A program made the position numbers and the translations under genes. A stretch of 64,000 bases of DNA from Psoroptes ovis (Eukaryota; Arthropoda; Arachnida; Sarcoptiformes; Psoroptidae), in NCBI GenBank assembly GCA_002943765.1, contig PQWQ01000015.1, positions 620,001 through 684,000 of the forward strand. The letters run 5' to 3'. Positions 1-12,600 of the stretch are shown here, one piece after another (position 1 is the stretch's first letter; every line of letters starts with the position of its first letter). The notes beneath the pieces were generated by a model. That model was not told where the DNA came from and made no database searches. It saw only the letters and a program-made list of their open reading frames with translations.

Positions 1-559
1 CTCTTTTCTGGCCTGAATTCATGGTCAAATCGTAATATAATTAATATTATTGTTTGAATAATCGTCGAGATGTTAATTTCTCAGTTAATCAATTTCGTTT
101 GTTTATTCTTGTATAAAAATTATTTTATTTTATGCTTAAGATTGAAATTCATATGACTTTTATGATGAAATCAAAAAAAATTTTGAGTGAAATCAATCAA
201 TTGTCATAACAAGTATGCATCTGTTGGCAATCGTAATCAATGGGTGAGATAGTAATAGCGGTCCTTGGAGACAAAAAATGTGATTGCACTCAAGATTTTT
301 GATCGATTAAAATCAATCAATTATTTAGAAATAATATTACAAATCAATGGATGAAACGGTACAATATCTGATTATTAAACAATTAAATCAACACAGTAGA
401 CATTTTTTTTTTTTTTTTTTTGGTTTGGGTTTTAATTGTCTTTTTGATCAGATCTCAATGAATCTTGGGTTGAAATCTTTAATTAATTTTTTGATGTGAA
501 TCGAATCAAATATTTTAAAATTACGAATCAAAATATTTTATTAAAAAATACAACTTAAA
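1..559. other. gap before the LAMP-like gene
   Basis: No coding potential is visible on either strand. The stretch is AT-rich and has a run of about 19 T near 403-421. It probably holds the promoter and 5' UTR of the LAMP-like gene that starts at 560, but no clear TATA box or initiator could be fixed. Confidence 0.5.
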
Positions 560-1270
560 ATGAATTTAAAATTATTTATCTATTCTATTATTTCAATAAT
601 TATCCCGAATATGTTATTGATCGAATGTGAAAATTATGAATATACGCAAATTAATGATACTAAAATTGATATTCAATGCTCGACACGTAATACGACAATA
701 TTTCTACATATTGATGAAATAAAAATTAATGATCGAAAAATTAAGTTTGAAGATTTCAGATATAATTGTGTTTCAAGATATAGAAATAAAAAAGCAAAAC
801 ATAAAGGAAAATTGGTATTAAATGAAACATTGATATTGGACATGAATCAAAAAAATAATGAAGAAGCTTTACATATTGAATTTGTATTTTCTCGAAAAGA
901 TAGTAAATCATATCAAATGAAAAATTTTACAATGATTTTCAATAAAACCACGTACAATAATGATGATTTTGATATACGTTTTATGCAACAATTCATGATT
1001 AATAAACAAGGCTATTATTGTGATTATCTTGAAAATACGATTAATGAAGCAAATTTTGGAAATAAAACTGAAAATAATATTAATATTAAATTCATTGATT
1101 TCAAATTTGCCGCCTTTTTATCGCCAGACACGAACGTAACTAGTTGCATTAAATTTCAAGAATGTAATCCATTACCTGGTAATCAATTGGTACCGATAAT
1201 TGTTGGCGCCGGTTTATTAGCATTGATGGGAGCTTGTTTAGGAATCTATTTATTCATGCGATCTCGATGA
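560..1270 (+). CDS. LAMP-like single-pass membrane glycoprotein
   Basis: This 236-residue protein looks like a small member of the lysosome-associated membrane protein (LAMP/CD68) family. An N-terminal hydrophobic signal peptide (about residues 1-23) is followed by a luminal domain with spaced cysteines and about seven N-x-S/T sites (for example NTT, NET, NFT, NKT, NVT). A C-terminal membrane helix starts LVPIIVGAGLLAL, which resembles the LVPI-VG-A-L membrane entry of LAMPs and follows a Cys just as in that family. The cytosolic end is only MRSR before the stop, so the usual GYxx-phi lysosomal sorting tail is absent. No GT donor lies before the stop that could splice one on. Single exon. Family assignment rests mainly on the C-terminal segment; another type I glycoprotein is possible. 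Confidence 0.6.
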   Translation: MNLKLFIYSIISIIIPNMLLIECENYEYTQINDTKIDIQCSTRNTTIFLHIDEIKINDRKIKFEDFRYNCVSRYRNKKAKHKGKLVLNETLILDMNQKNNEEALHIEFVFSRKDSKSYQMKNFTMIFNKTTYNNDDFDIRFMQQFMINKQGYYCDYLENTINEANFGNKTENNINIKFIDFKFAAFLSPDTNVTSCIKFQECNPLPGNQLVPIIVGAGLLALMGACLGIYLFMRSR

Positions 1271-1535
1271 TAAATTGAATTATAATTGAAAATTTGTGAT
1301 TGATTTTAATTTTTTCCTATTTTTCAGTAGCAGATGGTGCCAGTCGATCTTAACAAAAATTTACAAAATCAAAAAAATTTAAAATGCACCAAACTTGACG
1401 TAAATGATTTATTTTAAAAAAAATACAAATTTTATTTTTCACATTGTAAAAAAAATATTGATAAATGAAATTAAAAAATGAAAATTTATATGTTCAAAGG
1501 AAATTGTCAATTTAATACTTTTGTCGTTTATTTTA

Positions 1536-2429
1536 TCAATTTGGAATCGCTACGGCTGATTGTAAAATTTTACTCTCTTCATCCGCTTCATCTAATAATG
1601 GTTGAAATATTTTCATTATTTTTTTGGTTTCTTTATCACTTCGACCACGTTCTTTACCAATTTCATATGATGATCGACAATTTTTCGGTATATGATGATA
1701 ATCTAATCGACATTCACCACCAAGATACATTGGTAAATTAGCACGATCAATATATTCGAATACTTCATCATTTTTACAGAATTTTATTTTATTACGTGTA
1801 TCAGCTGGTAACCAACTTTTTACGATGGTCCATGCTGATTGAAATATCCACGGTAATTCATGTACTAAAATATAGTTGATACCAATTGGATAATAATTTA
1901 ATAAGGATGAAACTAAGAACCAAATCATATCCATGTCTAGATTGACCAAACCAGCTCCTTTAAGATCAAAGAATATGCCAATACCATTACCATTTGTGAT
2001 ACGATCCATTTTTTCAACTTGATATAAAATATATTGTTTGAATTCACGTTCTAATTCTTTCACTTTTCGATGAAGACGTATACGAAAATAAATCATTCCA
2101 TTACCTTGCTTATCATTTTGATAGCAAAACATTGTGCCAATTTTATGGAATTCTTCGGGGAAATCTTCAGCTTTCAGTCTAGGCATACCCATTTCATGAC
2201 GGAATTTCAAAGTATTAATAACCATTTCTTTGGCTTCTTTCAATGTTTTACGTCTTCGAATGAATCGTTCAATAGCCCAATCATCATTACGTGCACGTTC
2301 AATATCGCTTGGATCAAATAAACTTTTATCTTTTTCATATTCATCCAATATGTGTTGACGTACTTCGGCGATTTGTTCTTGAAGATTTTCAATAACAGGC
2401 AATTGGCTACGTGTTTTTTCGGTTGCCAT
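1536..2429 (-). CDS. CRAL-TRIO (Sec14-like) protein, MOSPD2-type
   Basis: The 297-residue protein has an N-terminal helical CRAL-TRIO-N region (about 20-95, with RFIRRRKTLKEA) and a CRAL-TRIO lipid-binding domain (about 95-260). The block GAGLVNLDMDMIWFLVSSLL, followed by YYP and a HELPWIFQSAW stretch, resembles the CRAL-TRIO domain of motile sperm domain-containing protein 2 (MOSPD2) more than tocopherol-transfer proteins. MOSPD2 continues into an MSP domain and a membrane anchor that tether the ER at contact sites. Here the chain stops after an acidic tail, so both are missing. The likely role is binding or moving a hydrophobic lipid in the cytosol. I start at the ATG at 2429; the open frame extends nine bases upstream but only from a TTG. 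Single exon; its 3' end faces the LAMP-like gene. Confidence 0.75.
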   Translation of the reverse strand: MATEKTRSQLPVIENLQEQIAEVRQHILDEYEKDKSLFDPSDIERARNDDWAIERFIRRRKTLKEAKEMVINTLKFRHEMGMPRLKAEDFPEEFHKIGTMFCYQNDKQGNGMIYFRIRLHRKVKELEREFKQYILYQVEKMDRITNGNGIGIFFDLKGAGLVNLDMDMIWFLVSSLLNYYPIGINYILVHELPWIFQSAWTIVKSWLPADTRNKIKFCKNDEVFEYIDRANLPMYLGGECRLDYHHIPKNCRSSYEIGKERGRSDKETKKIMKIFQPLLDEADEESKILQSAVAIPN

Positions 2430-3120
2430 TTTTTTCAAAAATTAAATCATATGATGATGACTTGGAAATTTTTTGAAGATGATTTTTTTTGACACTTGAA
2501 TTCTATTATTTATATATGCCAAAACTCGAATATAATTTCACTTTTTACTTGTGTATGTGATTATCTTTAACAACAATAAGGTCATATAATGATGATGATA
2601 AAGGTTATCAGGGTCTTGTGGTTTTTTTTTTGTTTGTTTGATGATAAAAAACAAGAAAATTTTCTAGAAGGTAGAAGGCAATAAAAAACAAAACACTGAA
2701 AAAATGCAAGTGCAAAGGTATGTAAGTGATGATGGAAAAAAAATTGCACTAAACTTTTGTATTGGTCATGGGTAAAAATCAATACAAATAATAACAATGT
2801 TTTTATCACAAAAATTTTTTGATATCAAAAACACAAAAAATCACAAAACAAATATGAAATTTTTTTATGATTAGTATGTATGTTCGAAAAATGATTGGAA
2901 TTTAACTTGAAAAACAAACACATTTATTTGAAATTTTTCAAGAACAAATTGTTTTTCTGGAAATCAAAATATACGTAAAACTAATCAATTAAAATTTGCG
3001 TTAATTGTTTGCGTTTGGTCTTTATCCATACGTATTTCAAGCTAAAATAGAGTTTTTGTGTTCAAAAAAAAAAAAAAAAAAACAGAAAATAATATGAATG
3101 AATAAATTGTTGCAGATTAA

Positions 3121-3420
3121 ATGAGCTATTTCGAGTCGTGTCGCTGTCAGGGTTAATATTGAAGGTTGTCATTGAGACAACACAGTAATTCAAGTCAATT
3201 CATACAACTGAGTAACATCTGAGTCACATACACTCAGTTGGCATGTTTTGACAATAAATTGAGTATAAAAGGGCATACAAATCGATAACAACAAGCTGGT
3301 TACTTTAAAAATGTCATCATCTTCATCATATCACTTTAATTGAGTTTATTTATATTTGTTATATTTTTCTGTGTTAATAAAATCATTTTCTCAAATCTGG
3401 TTCGTAAATTCTTCAACAAA
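3121..3420 (+). repeat. possible solo-LTR or stray promoter block
   Basis: This block is less AT-biased than its flanks. It contains an 8-bp inverted repeat (3205-3212 and 3233-3240), a good TATA box (TATAAAA, 3264-3270) and downstream an AATAAA-type signal (about 3375-3385), followed by a TTCTTCAACA-type end. That order, promoter then polyadenylation signal then CA end, is what an LTR looks like. I could not find matching target-site duplications or a second copy, so it may instead be an ordinary promoter. Confidence 0.25.
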
Positions 3421-4897
3421 ATAATTTAAATTTTTAATGAAATTAAACCAAAAAATTAATGATTATTATGAAATATCCTATTTGATGTATGATTTGTGGT
3501 GTTGTATATTCAATCGTAATTTGTTTTCAATGACATTTATATACCGAATACAATTTTTTTTTCTTTTACACAATAAAACGAACAACAAATGATGACGAAA
3601 TATTTCGGTTGCAAACAAAACAAAAAAAAATTAAAACAAACGCATTCAACACATGTTGAAACACACATTGGATACATTAGTTGGAAAAGTAACGCATTTG
3701 TATTAGAAATAACAATTAGGATTTTGTAAAAATTTTGTTGTTTTCGTATTTTGTTGCTTCAAATTGGTGGTTGAACAACAATAGAATTTAAAATAAAATA
3801 AAGGAGGAAAAAGGAAAAATGAAAACTTTTTTTGTTTTCTGGTGAACAAAAAAAAAAAATTTTTGGTGTTTAAAATGATATTTTTAAAAAAATTTACAAA
3901 CGAATGATGTAAATAACATGAACTGTACTGACGTCAAATGAATTTTTATTTCTTTGAAATTTTAATTATTTTTTTTCAAAAGTTTTTTGGTTGGAAATTT
4001 TTATTATAAAATGATTGAATGAATGAATGAATGAACGAAATGATTATCATCAAAAATTGTTTTAATCAAATTATCAAATGAAAATTAAATGAAAAACTAG
4101 TTCTATGTCTGGTACATCCTTTGATTGATTGATGTACATTTGTTTGTTTATTTGTTCATTTCTTAATAATTCATTCGTATTGTTCACAATTCATTATTAT
4201 AAACATAATTATATGAAGGTAATTTTTTTATTTACTTATTCATATTCTTGATGATGATGATGATGATTGCAATATTCAATTTTTATTAAATGAAAAATTA
4301 AATTGACAATAAAATTACAGAAGCCTTTGGGCTGAAGAAAATTGAAAAATTGCTGAATTTAAATTTATTTTCAATTGATTGAAATTTTAAATATTTCCCC
4401 TAATGTGTTTATTATTGTTATTATTATTTTTGAAACATTTTCTCGACGTTTTGTTTGTTTTTTTTCTTTGATTAAATTTTTTTCAATTGAAAACAAATAG
4501 CTACGCGTAATTACACCCGTTCGATGCGAATTGTGAACACACATGCGAACACATAAGCACTTATATGCAATATTTAATTGAATTTCATCAGTGATTGCAA
4601 TTTTTTTTTTGCTGCTGTTGAAGGTCTATCAAAAATAATACACAATCAATAATGTATTGAATTTTTGAATTCAAATATAAACCAAAAGAAAATAGTGAAA
4701 TCAAAAACGTAGCAAATGAATATTGATCTAGATCAGTTATCGATACACATATCAGGGAACTGTATTTTCTAATTTTTCATAACTTACCTGTTGATTTTTA
4801 GTTTTTTTTTCGTTATTTTCTCTCTACAAATGGATGAATCATGTATTATTTTCGCAAACAAACAAAATTTTGTCGATTGGCTCAATTGATCAACGTA

Positions 4898-4925
4898 ATT
4901 GATCAGCAGCATAGTGCTGATCAAT
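4898..4925. repeat. perfect hairpin, 11-bp arms
   Basis: The arms ATTGATCAGCA and TGCTGATCAAT are exact reverse complements around the 6-base loop GCATAG. It lies alone in a gene-free stretch between the CRAL-TRIO and REEP genes. Function unknown. Confidence 0.8.
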
Positions 4926-5349
4926 GTCGTTTTTCAAATTTTCGACTTGTCATTTTTTTTTATCGAAGCATTTTGTTTTCATTGCTAAAATATACCAGTT
5001 TTGTTTTTCTATTTGTCGTCGACAAACTTTCTTTTGAAATAAATTTTGTTATGCATCAATGAATATTTATGTGCAACACACAACGAATAATTATGCATAC
5101 AAAATAATAGCTTGTTGCTGATGTTGTCGATAGCATAATGTTTGTGATGATTGACATAAAACAACATTAACAGCCATAAAATCATTCACTACTGTGATGA
5201 TAAATGATAATTGTATTTTTTTTCATTTGCATATCGAAAAAAAAATATTCATAATAATTAATCAATATAATGATAAATCGATAATTTATTTTAATCATTA
5301 AATCATATGACAAAACACCACATTATTTAGAAAAAATAAATAATAATTA

Positions 5350-6110
5350 TCAATCCAAACATAATGAATGTAATGATGCTGATGATGTTGATGATGAATC
5401 GTTTATTTGTATTCGTTTGGTTTCTTGAATTTCTCGATTTTGTCGAAGTTGTTTTCGTGATTGTTCAACCAAAACATCTAAGAATTTTGAGGGGAAAAAA
5501 AATAATTGAAAATAAATGAACATTGAATAATATTTAATAATTAATTACTTTTTTCTCGTTTTTTGTATCGTTTTTTATCATTTTTGTTGCTATATTCTAT
5601 TAAACAATCAATGGCATGTGATCCTAATTGATCAATACTTTCTAGATTAATTTGACGATAAATTGGTATAATGTATTGTTTCATAATAATTTGTGCGCCA
5701 TTAAAGTGTGTTGAATATAGCCAAAAACCAAATATTAATCTTAAAATATTTATAAATGGTATAGAATTTAAAATATTTTGAAAATAATGCTCGATTGGTG
5801 ATATGAATGCAGCATAAATTGACCAATAATTTAACCAATGCATTAATTCGGATTTATTTTTGACTTTTTTCCCATTAATCAATCGCAGTGTCTGATATGC
5901 AGGATATAGACAAAATATCATGTATGATGTCATCAATGTAAATAAGGATGTGGTCAATGACCAAATAAAAACAAAGACGAAAATTTGTATTAATAATCTT
6001 TTTGGAATATTAAAATATTGATCAAATTTCATTAAATTTCTCTCTAAAAACGGTAAACGTGGTATGACAATGAATTCAATGAAATCAATCAGTTTGTTAT
6101 AAATATCCAT
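5350..6110 (-). CDS. REEP5/6-like TB2/DP1/HVA22 ER-shaping protein
   Basis: Two exons (6110-5549 and 5477-5350) give a 229-residue protein. The donor GTAATT and the acceptor TTCTTAG join in phase 1 and keep the frame open for 41 further codons; reading through the donor would stop after two codons. The TB2/DP1/HVA22 domain spans about residues 45-150: hydrophobic hairpin segments, the signature CLYPAYQTLRLI, and MHWLNYWSIYAAF. Members insert wedge-like hairpins into tubular ER and bend it; REEP5/6 are the closest metazoan forms. The C-terminal exon is a charged, Ser-rich cytosolic tail, longer than in REEP5 (about 189 residues). The start ATG at 6110 lies 346 bp from the 3' end of the chitin deacetylase gene on the same strand. 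Confidence 0.85.
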
Positions 6111-6456
6111 TTCTATTTTATTGAAAAATATGAAGCAAAATTTTTATTGTTTTCTTTAAATTATTTTTTATATATAAATAAAAACAAACCAAACCCAATG
6201 ACTATGTGTTTTTTTTTCTCAAATATATACAAAAAATAATAAAAATTCGATTGATTGATTTTTGAAATTGAAAAATTGAAATTAAAAAAAAACAAAAATA
6301 AACCCAGACTAAAAAAAACAATTTTCATGTTTTATACAAAAATAAAATTGAATTTTTTTTCCTAATCAAATTTTGTGAATAATTTTTTTCTCCTAATAAT
6401 ATTTGAATACATTTTAATACTATGACCAATTCGAATTTTTTTTTTAAATATCTTTT
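6111..6456. other. spacer between chitin deacetylase and REEP genes
   Basis: 346 bp of very AT-rich sequence. It should hold the 3' UTR of the deacetylase gene and the promoter of the REEP gene, both on the minus strand. Nothing else is seen. Confidence 0.5.
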
Positions 6457-9400
6457 TTAATTTTGAATTGATTTAAATCCTGTTTTTCCCACCCACGGAT
6501 AATGTTTAGGACATTTTTGGCATGTTTTTAAATATCTTGGTCCATCACGATGTGATGTTGAACATACTTTTGGCCGATGACATGCACTACGATCACTATA
6601 ATCACATTGAAATGGTTGAAATGTTGATAATTTGGTTAATGGTGTTGGTTGCATCATCCATTGTATTAATTGCCATTTAGTTACAAAATAAACATCATCA
6701 TTTTTTCCAATATGATCGATAAATTTTAGAAAACCATTTTTATGATGTGCAGTATTAAACCATGCAGAATGAAAATAGAGTCCAAATGGTGCTTTATTTG
6801 AGTGATAATGGCGATTAAAATTTTTCAATAAATTTTCATAAACACCATCATCTGTAGCTGGATGTGAACATGCATCAACCATTGAACATCGGCCTCCACG
6901 GTGATCAATCAACATGACCATACCGACTTCCCAAAGTCCTGAAATGTAATTTGAAAATCAGTTCAAATTCGAAAAAAATATGAAAACACAAAAATATTTA
7001 ATTTACCTGGGAATGATTTACTTGGACACGGTGTTATCATACATTCATGATTCATTGAATAATCAAATGTATATGGCCAATATGGTGGATTATTTTCAAA
7101 AACTGGCAGTGATGAATCATAAGTGAAATTGGCATCATGAAGCATCTCATATTGTCGATTACCGCCTGGCTGCAAAAATGGTGCGCGCATTCCACGAACA
7201 TCTTCATATTTAACGCCTCCATATAAATATAATATTTCACGCTGTCCATTTACTTCATTCCACCATTTTTCTTTAGAAAATTTATCTCCAAAACTATGAC
7301 TACATTTAGATAGGATTTTAGAAATTTGGTTTCAAAGTATTGAAAAATAGACATACGTTATTGTATGTGATGCCATTTCATGTCCCTTAGCGTAAAGATT
7401 TTGAACTTGACTATAATCTGTCCATTCATGTGAAACATAAAATGTACCGAGAATAGGACATCCGTTTGGATTGTGACGAGGAGAAAAAATTTCCTGATAT
7501 AAATCCCAATTCAATTCATTGATGGAATCATCAAATGTAATCATAACCAATTGTGGTATGTCTTTTGCTTTCAAACCAGCAGGCACTGATGATGAACCAC
7601 AACGACAATAAGGTAAATGACATTGCTGTTCTGTACAGCGATCAGCATCATTTTTGTTAACTTTCTTCTCAGTAACTTTGTCATTTTTTGATTTTTTCGC
7701 ATTCCTAAATGATGAAGATCGTACTCTGTTTGAAGGTTTGGGTTTTGGCGGCGCCTGTGTCGTGGACTGTGTTGTTGTTGATGCAATCGAAATAGCGTTT
7801 GGAGATGTGACGCCATAATTGTGATAAAAATGATCATCAAAAGGGTCGAAATCATTATTTTCGACGGGATGACGATGATTGTCATTGTTGATAGCAGTTC
7901 TAGAGAATGAAGTTATTGATACCGGTGCCGATGTCGTTGTTGTAGTTGGGATTGGCGCTGCCATTAATGGTGTTGATATGTATTGTTTCGCATTATTGTT
8001 TATGCTCGCCCTTCTTGATGTTAACATCTCTGGTTTTGCCGTGTACGCAAAATTTAATTGATTTCTATCATTATTCGTGGCATGAAAATTTTGAGCAACA
8101 GGTGTTTTTGGCGTTTGAGCCGTGAAAAAATTCCTAGGTTCATGGGTTGTGAGATGTTTTGGTTGATTTTTATGAAGATTATTGTTTAATTTTAATGATT
8201 CTGATTGTGACAATGATCCAATAGAGAATTTTGCAAATTGGTTTGCTTGGAATCGACTAGTTACATTGATTGGGGCATTATATGACCAATGATATGATGG
8301 TTTAGGCGCTGGTCTTCCAAAACCGGTGGATTGAATGCGAAAATTAGGACTCTGGAATTCAGATGAAATATTAGTCGGTAAGAAATTGGGCAATGATCGA
8401 CGAATAGAAGGTCTATTAGCTGGATTGGTTAATAAATCTAATGTTGGATGAAGAAAAGAGAAAATTATTTCGAAATCATTAAAAAAATTGACAATACCAT
8501 TGCGAAGAATATCTGAATCATCATTTTCATCGAAAAGTGGTTGAACTGAAACAGATAAACGTGCAGGTGTCGCTGACAATGAAGGCAATCGAGTTGTAGA
8601 TGACCTTTCATGCTCATTTTGAGCTTGATATTGATGTTTTTCATTAGGAATTATGAAAACTTTATCGGTCATACTATCATTGATATTATCATCAAAATTA
8701 TGTTTTGAATCATGTTTTCCATTTGAATTATCATTATTCATATTTGGATTTGATTTAGTTTTTACTTGTTTATATTTGATACGTTTCGTCATCACCCTTT
8801 TATTACTATTTTTGTTGATATTAGAATTCAATGTTAATGGGAATTTCATGCGGTTAATTTTTGTAACTGAAGGACCATAAAAATTTAAAAATGATTGTTT
8901 TAATATTTCCGGTGACGATTCACTGTTCAATGATGTAGGTTGTTTTTCATATTTAGTTTGAATCATCGTAACATTCATTTTTTTCTTTTCTTTATGATCA
9001 TCATAATCATCATTATTTAAAATGAAAACATCTTCTTTGTCATTGAATACAATATTTTCATTAATTATTGGATCTTTATGATTATTAATTTGTGGTGATG
9101 AATACATTCCATGATAATATGGTCTACTAATTGTTGATGTTGTAGTTCTTTCATTCATATTCATATTTATTTGACTATTTCTTTTATGTTGATGTTTAAG
9201 ACGTTTGAATTTTAATTTCCTATATGTAGGAGTTGTCATGACCACTAAATTTTCATTGTCTCTATTATTACCATTACTAGCAAGAGTATTTGCATCATTC
9301 AATAATGAGGAATGATGATTTTCTGTTGAAAATTCTGGGTTATTAATCAATGATGGGGAAACATAGTGTTTGTCATCATTAAAAATGTTTTTATTATTAT

Positions 9401-9672
9401 TATAATTATTATTTACTATAAAACCATCATTTTTCATATTAAATTTTTCAATTTTAATAATTGGTTGGTATTTAGGATGGATTTTAAATTTTAAATTTTT
9501 CGGAGATGATGATGCTTTTTGGATGTGGAAGGAACATATAAAAAAATTTTTCATTCTCACAAATTTCATTGCTGAGAAAAAAAAAATAACTTACCAATGA
9601 TGGATGAATTCATTATTTCCCAACGATTATTGAAATTAGATGACGAAAATGATGATGATGAAGATGATATGG
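6457..9672 (-). CDS. chitin deacetylase-like protein with long disordered N-terminal region (5' partial)
   Basis: Exons read 9672(?)-9595, 9571-7357, 7299-7007 and 6938-6457; all phases agree. The C-terminal 400 residues are a polysaccharide deacetylase (NodB) domain. Motifs seen: TFDD with the metal-binding Asp pair, the metal-ligand motif SHTITHS created by the 7357/7299 splice, RAPFLQPGG, DYSMNHE, and FHSAW near the end. A short Cys cluster (CTEQQCHLPYCRCG) sits just before the domain. The preceding roughly 600 residues are Asn/Ser/Thr-rich with basic patches, as in the CDA5 class of arthropod deacetylases, which act on cuticular chitin outside the cell. No signal peptide or chitin-binding (CBM14) domain is visible: the frame stays open back to a possible acceptor (TACAG) at 9672-9673, so first exons probably lie upstream. 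An ATG at 9613 is the first possible internal start. Confidence 0.85.
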
Positions 9673-12600
9673 CTGTATTTGGAATTAGACAATAAAAATG
9701 AGTTTAATTTTCATTTTATCATATCAAAATGAAAGTGAAAAAAAATGAAATAATCAAATGGTCAGAAAACAAAATTATTATGTACAGACTTAGGGAAAGA
9801 TGAAACAACAAAAAAAACCTTGTGAAAAATTTCGAGATTAATTTGTTATTCAAACAATATGAAAAAAAACAAAAACAAAACAGAACATAAAATTAATTCC
9901 AGATTTAAAATGGATTTTGTTTCATTTCATTTTCAATTTTCCTAGCTTGATCATCCACAATTAAATGGCCAGCAAACAAACGTTCAAGATATACACACAC
10001 AAACACACACCTTGTCATTAATTCATCAAGAATGGATCACATATGGATTTATAAGTGATCATTTGTTTTTTAATGCATTTTCTTTGCATAATTCAAGACT
10101 AAAATCCAATTCTTATTGTGCGATCGTGTTTTCGTAATCAATTTCTATAATATTCATTATTCATTTAATGATGATGGTCATTTAATAATATCAAACATGA
10201 TAAATTCATATCGTTATGATGATTGTATTATCATTGAAAATGATGAGAAAGGATTTACATTTTCAATTTGATTTATTTTTTTAATATATCCATTTTAGTT
10301 TAGAATTTCAATTTCATTTTCATTTTCAATGTTTATTTTATTTGAAAAATCAACTAAGATTGACATTTCAAAGTGAAAATGGAAAATAATAATGAATGCA
10401 TGACAACAAGAGAAAAAAGCTTAAAGCTATTTTATTTATTTATCTTTTGCTTTGAAATAATTGATCAATAATCAAATGGATATATTTGAATTTCAACAAA
10501 ATCAACATTTGATTCTTTAATTTCATGAACATTTTGAACAAACATTTAACAACAAATTAACATCAATCCAGAAGGAAATTGATTGATGAAAGAAAAATTA
10601 TCATTTTTGAAAAATAGAAAAATTATTGCACTTCTTGTCTCCGATGGGAGTATTTTGGCAGATTTTTATTTTCACTAAATTATTCATTGGAAATTCAAAG
10701 AAATTAAAATCCAGATGAAAACAAATTACATTGGAGCAAAGCCAACAAAATGTCAAAATATTTAATAAATTCAAACACTTTTTTCATTCATTTATTTCTG
10801 CATATTTCAGTGAATTTTCAAATAGATTTTGGCAAAAAACAAGATAAACACATTGATACATTGATTTATCATGGATAAAATATTCTAAAATTTTATCAAT
10901 AAAATGGCAAATTAATCGGTTTAAAAATGATGGATGAAATTTGAGGAATTTTTCAATAATTTTTTTATTCGTCTTCATCTGATCCAATTTCCATTATCAT
11001 CATCATCATCATCATCATAAGATACGATGCTTCCGTATTTTATGATAATAACAGCAATAATAATAATAAAACACAACAATTATGATTATGTACAAGTTGT
11101 ATGAAACATAAATCGTAACAATAGATTATTATTATTATCTTTATTATCATCTTCATCATCAGCATCGATTTACACATAAGAAAAAAAAACCGAAACCAAA
11201 ACTAAAGAAATAATACAACACAGATGTGGAATAAAAAATAATTTGTGTGAATTTTTTTTTTTTTTTTTTTTTGATTTTAATATTTCAATGATAATAATAA
11301 TAATAATAATTTCGGTGTTGATAAAAGTAAATGTTGTCTTGTTATTCGAAATTTGATACAAAAGATGATGATAATAGCAATAATAATAATGATAAGGAAA
11401 TCATTCATTCAACAAGTGTTACTGTTGTTGTAATTGTTGTTTTTTTCTTTTTACACATATTTTACTGCCAATCAAATGAATAAAAAAATTGATGATGATG
11501 ATGATGAGATTGCATGTTAGATTTTAATTATCATTCAAATTGATAAAGAGCGAGAAAAATGAAAAATCTTTCAATACAAATCTGGATACAAATTGTGCTC
11601 GAATTCATCGCTTCTTTGAAAAATTGCTTGGAAATCTTGATAGTAGAATATCGACAAGATTATAGATTATAGATTATTATTATCATTGATGTTTGATGTT
11701 GATGAAATTTGATTTTATTCTTTTGATTTTAAATAGAATGATTCGTTTCTAATGATAGCATATCTGCTATAGTTTTTTTTCTTTTGTTTTAAAATTACGA
11801 AATTGGTATTTGAATTTTTCTGTATTCGAGCTGATATGCAAATAGTAATTATTTGATAATCAATTTGACAATAATTTTCTACGAAATAACTAATTTTGAT
11901 CAAAGACAAAAAAAAATTCAATTCAAATTTTCCAAAATTTACAATTCCAATAAATTGCAAAATTCATGTCAAGATCATCCATTTACATTCATTCAAGATT
12001 TAATTTGACAAGATTTTAAAGATTTTCAATTCAAGATTAATTCATTATAATTTCATTATTATTGAATTGAAAAAAAATACAGCGACAATAAACAAATGAA
12101 TTTGAAACAACATAAACATATCATCATATTGAATTCAATTTCAAATATACAAAAGCAATAAAACAAAGAAAATCTATTCATTGAATTTCATCTAAATTTA
12201 GTCGAAACGGCAATCGAAGGTGTGTGTGTGTCTGTATGTGTTGGATTGTGATAAAAATTAATTATCTTTGATTTATAAAAATAAATAAATTTGTGAAACT
12301 TTTGTGCACATTCAAACGTACATACACACAAACATGCACACCTAATAATTATATATCGATGTGAATTAATTGATGAAATAAAGCATAAAAACTGAAATGA
12401 AATTATCAACAATGGTGCATATTATGATGATGATGATGATTGAAATACGAAATTTCAATTTGAAAAATAAATATAATTGAAATTGTTTTATTTTCTTCTT
12501 CTCGTTGATGATGATGATGATGATCATTTTATTATGTTTTATTTTTCTTTACTTCATTAAGTCTGCTTCATTTAGTTTCATTATATTCATTTTCATTATT

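Larger units (their letters stand above)
2430..5349. other. intergenic gap
   Basis: Almost 3 kb without a convincing gene. It holds AT-rich simple sequence, a promoter-like or LTR-like block (about 3121-3420) and a perfect hairpin (4898-4925). Short ORFs on both strands, such as 2582-2809 and 4841-5062, are low-complexity translations with no family resemblance. Confidence 0.5.

Noticed and set aside
7571..7885. minus-strand ORF inside the chitin deacetylase gene
   Set aside because: Out-of-frame shadow of the large exon 7357-9571.
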